A DNA stretch of 64,000 nucleotides. It comes from Melitaea cinxia. Lineage: Eukaryota > Arthropoda > Insecta > Lepidoptera > Nymphalidae. Below, in pieces: positions 12,173 to 22,706 of this stretch; position 1 is the first letter of the stretch, and the number at the start of each line of letters is the position of its first letter. A program made the translations under genes and the position numbers. Location: NCBI RefSeq assembly GCF_905220565.1, contig NC_059396.1:16861206-16925205 (forward strand). The letters run 5' to 3'. The notes beneath the pieces were generated by a model. It was given only the letters and a program-made list of their open reading frames with translations. It did no database searches and was not told where the DNA came from.

Positions 12173-13282
12173 AGCACGGGTAGGTTAGGTTAGTAGGTGG
12201 GCACCTAAATTTTACCTAAAATATTTTGAAGATACGTCGATTTTGCTGAAAGTTCGCTTCAACAAAGCAAATTAGCAAAATACGCCACACATTGCAGGCC
12301 GCAACGCTAACGCATTGTATTCGATGACCTTGACTACGTTACGTAAGCGTCGCGCCAACTCGCGCCTCGAAGGCCCTCCGTGATGTCCTTGTACCTCCTA
12401 ATACCCCTGGTTAGGCGTAACAAGCAGTTGAAATATCACGAATTTATATTGCAGCCGTTCTAAAATAGTAACGGTATTTAATTAAAGATTTTTCCTTTTT
12501 CCAATCGCAATCGTAGTTGCGTCAGAAACATGCGTGCGTCATATATTTAAAATAATAACTAGCCCTTTTTGTTAACATACGCCATAGTTACAATCTGAGT
12601 TATGGGATTCAACCGCATTTGCACGAAATTTTGACGAACGCAACAAGCGTTATGGACTGAATATTAGAATGGTAATTAATGCAGCCAGGGAATACAGTTT
12701 TAAAAGATAATCCACAGGTGGACGGACTATATTAAACTACTAGTAAATCTGTCGTGGAGATTAATGACTGAGGGCTATTTCTAATAGAAAGTAGTGAATA
12801 TCAACTACACGATGAGATAAGAAACATTAATTTAAAACTATAATTAGGCGTACGGTAGTCGGTAGTGGTATAGCCGGTCGAATTTTAAAATTTTAATAAA
12901 AGAAATACAATAATAAGGAAATAAAATAAATAAAAAATTGTTACAATAATAAAATTATATACACAAATATTATTAAATTACTTTTACGGTTTAATATCTA
13001 AAATACACACCTACGATTATATATTATTTCCTTTTATTTGAATAGCTACCGCGACGCTTCACTTAGGGATCGTCCATTAATCACGCGATGTTTTTTAGCA
13101 AATTTTTAACAAAAACTGGTGATATGAACTGGATATTAGTAATCTACTTCTTCATAAATATAATATTTATATTGTATTAAATTATTAGTTACAATACTTT
13201 TATTAAAAAGTATTGCAATAAAGTAACAAACACGTAAAATCTTAACAATGCATAAAATACACACTTAAAAAACCTATTAGAA
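12173..13282. other. No gene seen; GC-richer patch at 12290-12420
   Basis: A CpG-containing patch at 12290-12420 (GCGTCGCGCCAACTCGCGCC) stands out from AT-rich flanks but has no open frame that I recognise. It may be an old transposon fragment. Short TTAGG-like runs occur at about 12181-12195. Confidence 0.4.
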
Positions 13283-13302
13283 AACCTAACCTAACCTAAC
13301 CT
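13283..13302. repeat. Short interstitial telomere-type repeat
   Basis: AACCT is repeated four times without mismatch, the complement of the insect TTAGG telomere unit. It is too short to be a former telomere and may be chance or telomerase-associated repair. Confidence 0.7.
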
Positions 13303-13582
13303 ATTCAGAGCAACTTGTAAAAAAATATATAAATAAAAAATATAATAGCATACTGGCAATTCATATCGTAGTTCCTTATTTAAAAGATTCTCTAATCAAA
13401 ATCTTATCTTTGCAGTATGCCTATGATTACGAGGTTATCTCGCTGCGAAATAACCTGTTTAAAAACTAGTATTTGATAATGAATGTAGTCGTTTTACAAG
13501 TGCCTATTTAAAGAATATTTAATAACGTAAATGTTTTTTTTTTTCAAAACGCAAACGAGCATCCCGACTAGAAAACAAGTCA

Positions 13583-13824
13583 GGCTCAACCAGATCATGT
13601 ATCTGGACCGGATCAGGATAGAATGAGGCATGCCAGATCCAGCAAGCCCTATCAGGACAAGGTCTAGTCCAGATAAGGATAGCCTGATTTAAAATATAAT
13701 CAAGTATGGTAATGCATACTGGATTAGGACCAGGTCTAGTCCAGATAAGTATAGCCTGATGTAAAATATAATCATGTATGGTAAGGCATACTGGATCAGG
13801 ACCAGGTCTGGTCCAGATAAGGAT
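13583..13824. repeat. 72-bp tandem repeat array
   Basis: Unit starts at 13661, 13733 and 13805 (each GGTCTAGTCCAGATAAG-like) give an exact 72-bp period. A more diverged partial unit lies at about 13583-13660 and the last unit is truncated at about 13824. The unit contains the inverted repeat GGACCAGGTCTGGTCC in its best form at 13799-13814. It has no coding potential and I do not recognise the family. Confidence 0.8.
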
Positions 13825-13915
13825 TCTAAAAAGTAGCAGAATTTGGCAGATTTTAAGAATTATTTAATTTTCTTTTGAATACATAATATTTTAAATATAT
13901 TGATGTTTATTCATA

Positions 13916-14140
13916 TCAACTGTCCCTACGTGCAGTATCGAAACTGAAAATTTTCTATTTTTTTGATTGCATGAAAAAATTACTTTTTATGTATATTTTC
14001 AAAGAAAAAAAAGAAAAAGCTATAAAATACACATAAAATCACATTTTTCATGATACTCAATATCGATACTTAACAAATCATTCAGCGTAAAAAATGTAGT
14101 GCCTTTTTTCAATTTCGATATTATACGTAGGGACAGTCGA
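13916..14140. mobile_element. MITE with TA target duplication
   Basis: Terminal inverted repeats of about 35 bp begin TCAACTGTCCCTACGT on the left and, on the opposite strand at the right, TCGACTGTCCCTACGT. Both continue into TATCGAAA.TGAAAA. TA dinucleotides flank both ends (13914-13915, 14141-14142), the target of Tc1/mariner-superfamily elements. The 225-bp body is AT-rich and non-coding, so a transposase would be supplied in trans. Confidence 0.8.
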
Positions 14141-14266
14141 TATATAGAATACTTAGCAATAAAGTTGTTTGTTCTTTTATTATTTTTTAACTGATCTCTG
14201 TCGTGTGTGTGTGATCTGTTGTAGACTGATCACGAAAAATAGCTTACGTAATTAGTTGATATGTGA

Positions 14267-14638
14267 TCTACAATCGATACCGAAGCCAAAAATATAGTTT
14301 TTAGAATTTTTGTCTGTTTTCTGTATGTTTATCCGGGATAAACTCAAAAAGTACTGCATGGATTTACTTCAAATTTGGCACGAATATTATTAAGAAGTCG
14401 GGTCAACATACAGGCTACATATTATCACGCTATCACCTACGGGGAATGAGCAGTGAACCTTTATTTCTTCAACGCATTCTGTAACAACGTGTCATCTAAC
14501 GACGAATATTTGAATGTTGTTGTTATTATGTTAATAACCATGTCCATAAACTAGCTTCACACTATAAATAAAGACATTCTGTAGTATATTTAGTATCAAT
14601 CAGCATTGCACCCGTGCGAAGCCGGGGCGGGTCGCTAG
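14267..14638 (+). mobile_element. Non-autonomous Helitron
   Basis: It starts TCTACAATCGATACC after a host A and ends CGGGTCGCTAG before a host T. A GC-rich stretch (CACCCGTGCGAAGCCGGGGC) that can fold lies just upstream of the CTAG. Related copies are at 34291-34639 and, reversed, at 44202-44564. Non-coding. Confidence 0.85.
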
Positions 14639-14820
14639 TTCTACAAATAATTAATTTCTTTATAAATATTAGATCGCGCCAAATATACGTTTAATAAAAT
14701 TTACAATCTGTTCCTATAATACGAATATTTATATTTTAAAAAAAATGTCAAAAATAAAACATCGCAATTACGCAAACTGAGCCTGAATCGCGCTATCGAT
14801 ATTTCTAAGTGCATTTAGTA

Positions 14821-14835
14821 TATATATATATATAT
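14821..14835. repeat. (TA)n microsatellite
   Basis: A short run of alternating T and A, beginning just before this interval at about 14818. Confidence 0.85.
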
Positions 14836-14859
14836 ACAGTTATCAAGACAGTCTAGCAG

Positions 14860-14989
14860 TTTCCCCGAACCCTCCCAGAGGGCTCCCCTTCTTCCTTCGC
14901 GGCCGGTGTCTATAGTACCCGGCCCCTCTCACCGGTAACACTGTAAAGGCCGCTAGGGCCAACAGCACTCCACAATTCAAAAAAAAAAC
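14860..14989 (+). mobile_element. 5'-truncated poly(A) LINE tail with 11-bp target duplication
   Basis: A 130-bp GC-rich insert ending in a run of ten A residues. It is flanked by perfect 11-bp direct repeats, CAGTCTAGCAG, at 14849-14859 and 14990-15000. That is the signature of target-primed reverse transcription of a truncated non-LTR element or retroposed RNA. No coding sequence remains, so the clade cannot be given. The clean duplication suggests a fairly young insertion. Confidence 0.8.
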
Positions 14990-15000
14990 CAGTCTAGCAG

Positions 15001-15620
15001 GGAGTCTGTTTCTACAAAGTGGAGCGCAGTCGTAAGTAGTAGGATGTAGATATAAGGAAAAGAGAGAAGTTAATAAATAAAATTTAATAAATAATAATAG
15101 TTAATTAATAATATAAAAATAAATAAAGATAATGGATATTTATACTGAAAACAAAAATAAATAATACATTGGAAAAATAAACGCAAATAAAATAATAATA
15201 TGTTAAGTAACATATTTATAATAACAATTTATATATTTTTTTTACTCAACAATTTTTTCAACACAAAACATTCATGTTTTTTAAAAGGACCGGATCATCC
15301 GAACACATTGTTACAAATTTCGTTTTCATATTTTTATATCATATCACCAACTCGTAATTAATAATATAGATGTATTAGAAATTGAAAGGTAATAACTAAC
15401 TTGATTTTTTGAACACATTCTGTTGAGGAGTAACTGATGTTTACTGTTGTTAGACTTTGTCCTTGTATTTACAAAACAAAGTTTCAGCGTAAACTAAACA
15501 GCAATGAAATTACATCATCACAATCATCATGACAAAATCACGCAGAAGTATTATGCTATAAATTATTATTATTTGATAAATATAATATTATATAACACTA
15601 ATTTTTTCTGCTTGGGAACG
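15001..15620. other. AT-rich sequence, no gene seen
   Basis: Dominated by AATAAATAAA-type low complexity; no repeat boundary found. Confidence 0.5.
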
Positions 15621-15624
15621 TGAA

Positions 15625-15745
15625 TAAATCCAATATTATAAACGCGAAAGTTTGGATGTATGGATGTATAGATGTATGAATGTATGTTCCTCTTTCACGC
15701 AGCTTATACATTAGAATAACACATAGGCTATAATTTTTTTGAGAT
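15625..15745. mobile_element. Probable Helitron fragment with GATGTATG repeats
   Basis: The segment CCAATATTATAAACGCGAAA followed by imperfect GGATGTAT/GAATGTAT repeats and CTCTTTCACGCAGC resembles the 5' part of lepidopteran miniature Helitrons. The 3' CTAG end is not found, so this is a partial copy and the assignment is tentative. Confidence 0.4.
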
Positions 15746-16084
15746 AGTGTGTGAATTGTCCAAAATATAACGATAATTGTCAAGTAAGTCGGAAAAAAAT
15801 CTGCCATCTGCGAGCTATTCTGGCGTACGCTGCAAAAACTGTGGAGTTTACACGTATAAGAGAAATGTTTATCTTAATTAGTCCTACAAAAAAGTCCGCG
15901 AAAAAATTTATCTATCTTTTATGAGTAAGGCATTATGTCCAGAACAGTGAACCATAAATACAATAAAAATTGATAATACATTTCTAATGCACATTTGGTA
16001 GTAACAAATTAATTTTTTAACAAATTAATTTTTATATCAAAATAAATACTTTTATTAAACTTCGTCTTTTACACTACATTATAA

Positions 16085-16411
16085 TCTATACAAATAAATA
16101 AAATTGGAGTGTCTGTTTGTAATATTAAAATAACCGCTTTATATTAAATGCATATGGATGTATACACGATACATATACCAAAATAACATTTTTTACAATT
16201 TTCGTCTGTCTGTCCGTCTGTCTATTTGTTCCAGCTAATCTCTGAAACGGCTGGACCGATTTTGACAGGACATTCACTGGCAGATACCTGATGTAGGAAG
16301 GAGTAACTTAGGCTACTATTATTGTATAAATATATTTATTTTATAACTCGGCGAACTGAACAATAACTTTTTTGTTAAATTCCACGCGGACGAAGTCGCG
16401 GGCAGAGCTGG
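16085..16411 (+). mobile_element. Non-autonomous Helitron
   Basis: It starts TCTATACAAATAAATAAAAT and ends with the hairpin CGCGGACGAAGTCGCG, then GGGCAGAGCTGG in place of the usual CTAG. It is a longer member of the family at 5166-5366 and has the GTCTGTCTGTCCGTCTG run found, reversed, in the copy at 22383. Non-coding. Confidence 0.8.
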
Positions 16412-17426
16412 TTAAAAAATAAGCTTAAAACGCTTTTGTCTATTTCTAATCAAATACCAAATAATAAAGGAAAAAGTATTGACACTCATTAATTAAAGAA
16501 TGACAAAATGTATACAAACCCTTATTTTATCGCGGTATGGAAAGGAATTTGATTAATTTAAGAGTCTTCAACAGTCAAAGTTCATTAATGATGATAATAT
16601 ATTTAATGATAAAAATCAGTCAGACCATCTGTCAGCACATATTATTTTATATAGATATATACCTTATCTTCATTCGTCTATCTATACCTAATGTATATTT
16701 CTAATAAAACTATAACAAATAAGTAACAAATAATTATACTGAACATATTATGTTTTTTTTTTCTAAGGGACTATAATTGATACTGAATCCAAAAATGTAT
16801 TTTTTTTTTCTCCATCGATAAATTTAATTGTCTGGCAATTAAGAGAAACTCGTGCGAATGAGTAATATAAAATTATCAATTAATTTTATCCGCATAATTA
16901 TATCGACCTGTGTTCGAGATCCGAGTTCAGTACCCAAGTGTTTGAATTTACGGCTCATCTTAATCTGAACACATCTTTATCTTATAGGGTAATCAGAGGG
17001 ATGGCAATCGTGTATGTAATCGTTTGTACAACTAGTTATTTAATAAAAAAAAGAAATACTTATACATTATTGTTTTCAAATACATGCGAGGTTATCAAGT
17101 AATGGATTTTACACAAATTATCTATTCTTATGAATTACAAAGTACGCAGTCGACGTTTAATGAATTTGGTACTTTTATAGTATTTCTTATCAAAATTCAC
17201 GTATCGATACATTAGAAGCAATTTACAAAAAACAATTTACTTATATATACTCAGTATAAACGTCATTTCTTTTTATGTCGACTCTAATATTAAAAACTAA
17301 ATACTAGATTGTAGACAGAAATAATAGATTTATCTAAGGAAAATACTTTACTACGGAATTAATACGGCTCAAGGGCATTAAATAATATAAATGGTAACAA
17401 TAATGTATGTATCTATGTTAATTTAA
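16412..17426. other. AT-rich sequence, no gene seen
   Basis: No open frame above background; no repeat classified. Confidence 0.5.
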
Positions 17427-17927
17427 ATGAGGAACAAGTAAATAAACTTGACCGGCTACAAAACCTCTGTATTCGGTTTATATTTGGACTTGACTTCGCA
17501 GGAATACTCACATATTGTTCCAACTATCCTCATCAATTCTACCGCTCCGCTCTGTTAAAAAAAATCGATACGTTTCTCTGTAATTGTCATGAACTGCCTC
17601 TTCGTTCGAAAGAAAGCCTGACATTGAATATCTCTCCATATTGTTCATCTTTTACTTTGGAAGCGTGTTGTCTTTGCAATTCATTGCCACTGTATATTAA
17701 GAGTGCTTAAAATATTAGATATTTAAAAACTCATTATGTTATCCCACACTCCCTATGTTAGTCCTCTACCAAAAGGTTTTCTGGAAGAGATCGCTGTGTT
17801 TGCGATAAGGCAGCCTGTTGCAACTGATGTATTTTCTTATATCATTTGTCATAAATTTAATTTATCATTGTTAAAACTTTGCATTGGTGTGCGAGTGTGA
17901 ATAAATAAATAAATAAATAATTATTCA
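17427..17927 (+). pseudogene. Decayed LINE reverse transcriptase 3' end
   Basis: A plus-strand translation near 17445-17491 gives KLDRLQNLCIRFIFGL, matching the thumb-region motif just after the polymerase core in Jockey/CR1-like non-LTR retrotransposons. Downstream the frame is broken by stops and indels, although fragments such as a Cys-rich run near 17660 persist. The segment ends in an (AATA)n tail at about 17900-17922, typical of such LINEs. It is an old 5'-truncated insertion with no function expected. Confidence 0.6.
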
Positions 17928-18067
17928 TACAAAGATACAAAATATTTAATTTTTTCTTCATCGTTAGTACGATAGAAAAATTATTTGCACCATAAATTGT
18001 TCTCGACCTTCGAACAACACTTGCTTCCCAGCAACCAATAATTTAGGTTACTCAATAGCAAACAAAG

Positions 18068-18094
18068 GATATATATATATATATATATATATAT
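18068..18094. repeat. (AT)n microsatellite
   Basis: A run of about 13 AT dinucleotides. Confidence 0.9.
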
Positions 18095-18478
18095 TAAATA
18101 GACGCTAAAAAGTATTGAAAACATTCTGCTAAATATAATGTTCGTTATGAAGTTAACGCCAACGCTTTGAATATATTTTAAATATGTATAATTTCAATAC
18201 TTATAATTTTTCGTGAAAGAAATGGGCGTTTAAAGAAATACCAAATGTAATTCAGTATATAAGCCCGGTTTTTTTCTTTTACCTTTAACCTTCGATTAAT
18301 GACTTTCAATTTAAAAAATTTACAACCTTGAGAATACTTTTATAATAACACATCCAGTTTAGTTTGTAGAAAAAGGTGGGTTAGGTAAAACTATTACGTA
18401 AACTGTATATAATAATAAATAGAAATAAAACATTTTATATTGCATAAAATAATAGTCTGGGCATTGATTTAAGTTAGC

Positions 18479-18712
18479 AGATACCTCGACCTTACAGAAA
18501 TTCACAGCTAAAAAATAGTGCTTTCAAGCTGTGTTATGTTCCTGTGGTGAGTGAGGTGACCAAAACTCCTGTGGAGGGATTAAGATTAGTAGAGTCGGCA
18601 CCGCGCTAACAATGCTTCTGGTATTGCAGGCGTCAATAGGTTACGGTAATCGCTTATCATCAGGTGAGCCGCACGCTTGTTTGCCAACCTAATTGTATAA
18701 AAAATACTTCAA
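18479..18712 (+). mobile_element. Lepidopteran interspersed retroposon, diverged copy
   Basis: Same family as the insert inside the BEL element at about 58472-58762. Shared blocks are ACCTCGACCTTACAGAA, GTTCCTGTGGTGAGTGAGG, ACGGTAATCGCTTATCATCA and GGTGAGCCGCACGCTTGTTT. It ends in an A-rich tail. It is several per cent diverged, with small indels. Confidence 0.7.
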
Positions 18713-18984
18713 ATTCTAAATTTCAATTCTATTTTGTAAATACAGGCTATCATAGTTCGAAACTAAACATTCACTGAAATTATTATTTAAAATATTTTCT
18801 GATTATCAATTTCACAATCTTATTTTTAAATTATAATTGATAATAATAATAATAATACGTTTCTGTTGGTAATATATAATATACTATTGTGATATATAAT
18901 CAAACATGATACGAGTGATTTACGAATAACAAACGGTTCCCATCCAAGTAATTGGTAGCCCTGCTAAAGAAGAGTGAATAGGTA

Positions 18985-19125
18985 ACAAAGTGCGTGTGTC
19001 GTACAGCGACGCGGGCGCAGTCGGCGGCGCGGGGCGGGCGCGCGGTAGGTGCTAATAGTTGACCACGGGGCCACATTGACAGTTTCTATGCAAATTTTAA
19101 CGCGTCGTAGGACCAGTTTGCGCCT
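18985..19125. promoter_or_regulatory. CpG-rich island, candidate promoter
   Basis: Base composition switches abruptly from AT-rich to strongly CG-rich (for example GCGACGCGGGCGCAGTCGGC). A GGTAGGTGC at about 19044 could be a plus-strand splice donor, and an octamer-like ATGCAAAT follows at about 19089. In AT-rich insect genomes such islands often mark promoters or first exons, but no coding frame or certain start element is visible. Confidence 0.3.
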
Positions 19126-19859
19126 CACGGAGCGGTTCCGGGCTTGCCTACTCGCGTTTTATTCACCATAATAATTATTACCGAACGATGTCGCTAAACT
19201 GGATTCTTCGATGAATTCATTAAAAAGCGTGTTCTACAACTCCGCAGGACCGAAACGATGATCGTTGAAATCGAAAAATTCATTCAGTTAACGCTCGATA
19301 TCGATCGTCCACGGAATGAAAAGTCTGAAACCGGCCGCATAGATCGTGCAAAAACTTTAGTGATGCAATGTAGATATACAAAAAAAGAGGAAATACGGTT
19401 GTCTCATTATCAAGTTCAATAGCCTCAAAGCGGCAGCACGTGTATGCAAAACCAGGAAGGCGAATGAGATGTGTGCAAAAATATCCTCTCAACCGAGTAT
19501 TTTAAGGCGTAATCTGCCATCCCGTATCCAGCCGCATACTTAATATTTATCGCATGCCGCGGGTTGTCAACACCTATTTGTCAAAGGCTGCATAAACCGA
19601 TACATATTTTGAAACTAGATTGACTCGCAAATGAAGCGAGACGTTTTCCAGCTAACCTCGTCGTAACGAATACAATATATTAACAAAACATAAAAATATA
19701 TATTACGGTAACGATACTTTCCTCGATTCCATGAATGACAAATTCCAGTCCTTGAGATAATTTTTTATAACAAAACCATTAGCGCTCTACGCGAGCCGTT
19801 CACAACATAATATCATAGTTCGTATCACTTAGTGTACGTTCACTGCGCGTATCACTGGA

Positions 19860-20290
19860 GTAACAGTTACACTAGCACCGTGCTCGGGCGCTGTCCTCAC
19901 TTCCGCATACTGCAGCGCGCGCTGGCGCCGGTCGCGGTGCGCTGTGCACTGTGCGCAGTTTCTCAAATACGGCCGCGTCGCTCCTAACCGCCGGGAGCCT
20001 CGCTCGCGAATGCGACCGCCGAAAACTCCTCACAACGTCCGAATGCAGAAAATTCGGACGCGCCGAGTGGGGGGACGCTCTACGACTATCCGAAACTTGC
20101 GCGCGTACGTGCAGCGCTTCGCTATGAAAAAATCCAAGGTTAACGCGCGCTGCCAAAAAAAGACGCACGCAAAATGAAAAAAAGATGGCTAGAGCGGCGC
20201 CCCTCGCGGGCGTCGCAGTGCAGCCGATTCTGCACACGCCGTGTCTACCGCACTCATAGTTTTCCCGTGATCGGCATCGCTCCAAGGTTT
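19860..20290. promoter_or_regulatory. CpG-rich island, candidate promoter or first exon
   Basis: About 430 bp of CpG-dense sequence in an AT-rich neighbourhood. Both strands have long open frames (minus 19872-20285, 137 codons; plus 19944-20177, 77 codons). They are Arg/Ala/Ser-rich and look like by-products of GC content rather than protein. No recognisable domain. TATCACT-type initiator-like sequences occur at 19825 and 19851. Direction of transcription, if any, is undecided. Confidence 0.35.
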
Positions 20291-21035
20291 CGTTAATTTT
20301 TACTATTTTAACTCGCAGCTAATATGAACTCGATTATGATCATTTTCTCCACGTCGACTAGTAATGCATGTTAAATATTTATTAACAAAAAACAGAAATA
20401 AGTTCTATTAAAAATTTTAGTTAGTAAATCAAGATAAATTTTGTTTTATTCATTCGAAATTATAATAATTCAAGATTAAATTGTATCTACATCCCTTATG
20501 ACCATCACAAACTTTAAAAGTACTTTATTTGTTAATACCTAAAGATTAGAACAAAATAAAATTGAAAAGAAAACATATATTTATCATCTGTTGTAGACGT
20601 TGTAGTAGATATAAGAGGTACTTATTACGATATCGACAACCCTGTAATCTAAATCGTAAAACATGTACGCATAAACAAACGAACAAGAGCGCTGCAGTGA
20701 CGTGTGTTAGAACAACGCGGACAGTGCACAGTCAAACTGAGACCTTGATAGAATTAGTTCCTCAAATGTTTATCGTACTTTTTTATCAGTACTTATATAC
20801 TTCCATTGAAAACGTAGTGGAGATTTGACTGATTTCGTTCTATTATATCAATTGAATCTTTTATTATTATTATTATTTAACATTTATTAATATTATTTCG
20901 ATGGTCAATTACTAAAGCAGTTAATAACGATTGTTTACAAAATAAAATAAAATAAAATTTTATTGGTAACTTTGTTCAAGTTGTATGTTTCTGTTATAAA
21001 TAATGTCTTTATATAATTAAAACAATAGAAAGATA
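20291..21035. other. AT-rich sequence, no gene seen
   Basis: The 88-codon frame at 20562-20828 has no recognisable domain. No repeat classified apart from short A/T runs. Confidence 0.5.
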
Positions 21036-21793
21036 GTTGTGTTTTTTGGCAAACGAAAAAAAAACCGACTTCAATTACATCGAAAAGTAATACAACTTAG
21101 GTAGACGAAAAAAATAGTCAAGTAAATACGCATTATCAAAGATTACTCCAAAAGTTGTAATCGGATCTCGATGAAATTTAAATGTGACGACATGATAAAC
21201 ATCGGCTTTCGATTAAATCCAAAATCATCAAAATCGGTACAGCCAGTATAAAGTATGCGGATTTGCGATAGTTTTCCTCGATTTCTCTGGGATCCCATCA
21301 TCAGATCCTGGTTTCCTTATAATGGTACATTACTACACCTTAGATATCTCCTTTCCAACAAAAAAAGAATGATCAAAATCGCTTCATAAACGACGAAATT
21401 ATCCCCGAACAACCATAAAATATCTAATATATAAAATTCTCTTGTCTCGGTGTTTGTAGTCAAACTCCTCCGAAACGACTTGACCGATTCTCATGAAATT
21501 TTGTGTGCATATTGGGTGGGTCTGAGAGTCAAACAACATCTTTTTTTCATCCCTCTAAATGTTAAGGGTAGTCCATCCGTAATTTTTTTTTTCAATTTTT
21601 AGATAAATTATTTATTTTATCATGATTTGGCGTTGAAAAATACATACAACCCTAAATTTTCATTCTTCTACCACCAACCCAAATTTTTAAATAGCTTTTA
21701 GTGGCAAGACAACGTTTGCCGACTCAGCTAGTATATATATACATATACACGGTCGAATTAAGTAACCTCCTCCTTTTTTGAAGTCGGCTAAAA
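21036..21793. repeat. GTTTGC-hairpin repeat family, copy 3, interrupted
   Basis: The left part starts near a degenerate TTGTGTTTTTTGGCAAAC and runs to about 21422. The right part resumes at about 21732 and ends TTTTTTGAAGTCGG at about 21787. The 309 bp between are a complete Helitron. The AACCGACTTCA and TGAAGTCGG ends are both present. Confidence 0.75.
21423..21731 (+). mobile_element. Helitron nested in another repeat
   Basis: It begins TCTAATATATAAAATTCTC after a host A and ends GACTCAGCTAG before a host T. CTCCGAAACGACTTGACCGA and TTTTGTGTGCATATTGGGT are shared with the reversed copy at 32974-33178. It splits a GTTTGC-hairpin repeat, so it arrived later than that repeat. Confidence 0.8.
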
Positions 21794-21985
21794 AGTCAAT
21801 AAATGACCACAAAAATGAAATTCTTTCCATTATTTTATTATAAAACGACAAAAAATTATGTATTACTTTTCTTGAATTTAATAAAAACAAGTATTAAACT
21901 GGAGAATTAAAATTAGTTTCAAATATATGACGTCACTATTTATTCATAGTTACGTTGTAAAATAAAGAGTTCCGTATAAAAAAAT

Positions 21986-22198
21986 CGAGTGTGTTTTAGA
22001 CCACACGACTGAATTTAAACTTCTGCACAATAAGGCCTGCATTGTGTCTTAGATATACGAAACATAACTAGATATGAGAGAAAGAGTGACAGAAAAGGTA
22101 TGCTCGGACCTCTCTCTCTTACTCCGTTCGCCTCGCCTGATCACTTTTTGCGTAACGCACTCACTAGCTTACTCCCCAAATCAAACGTGCGTAAATAA
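21986..22198 (+). repeat. Unclassified interspersed repeat, copy 2
   Basis: The plus-strand counterpart of 3931-4163. It runs from CGAGTGTGTTTTAGACCACA to ACGTGCGTAAATAAG. Internal features are GAGAGAAAGAG and CTCTCTCTCTTACTCCGTTC. Divergence from the other copy suggests an old family. The 64-codon frame crossing it is not convincing. Confidence 0.6.
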
Positions 22199-22382
22199 GT
22201 TTTCCTTTAACAAGAAAATTTTAGGACATGTGCAATGTTCAAAAGCAACAAAAATATTTAATACCTAATGCTTCTTATCAATAATAGCAAGGCCACTCGA
22301 ATTATGATAACGCTTCAGAATTAGAACACAGGATGTGTTAAAAGAAAAAGAATTAATTTTATTATATAACTATATTTAGATA

Positions 22383-22706
22383 CTAGCTGTGCCCGCGACT
22401 TCGTCCGCGTGAAATTAAACAAAAATGTTACTTTTCAGTTCGCTTAGTGATAAAATCAATAAATTTCCAAAATAAAAGTAGCCAAAGTTACTCCTTGTTA
22501 CATCAGCTATCTGCCAGCGATGGTCCCGTGAAAAGCGGTCCACCCGTTTCAGAGATTAGCCGGAACAAACAGACAGACAGACAGACAAAAATTGTAATAA
22601 ATGTTATTTTGGTATATGTACCGTGTATAAATTCATATGCAATTAGTAAAAAGCGGCTATTTTTATTATTACAAACAGACACTCAAATTTTATTTATTTG
22701 TATATA
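22383..22706 (-). mobile_element. Non-autonomous Helitron (minus strand)
   Basis: On the minus strand it ends CGCGGACGAAGTCGCGGGC then ACAGCTAG (22383-22386 on the plus strand). The 5' TC end at about 22706 is degenerate. It shares ACAGACAGACAGACAGAC and the internal AGCGGCTATTTTTATTATTA block with 16085-16411. The 89-codon frame at 22447-22716 lies inside it and is not a gene. Confidence 0.75.

Noticed and set aside
13583..13824. CRISPR-like or satellite array
   Set aside because: Units are contiguous with no spacers and only about three copies; reported as a minisatellite-like array instead.
19872..20285. 137-codon minus-strand open frame in a CpG island
   Set aside because: Arg/Ala/Ser-rich composition, an overlapping frame on the other strand and no domain; it follows from GC content rather than protein coding.
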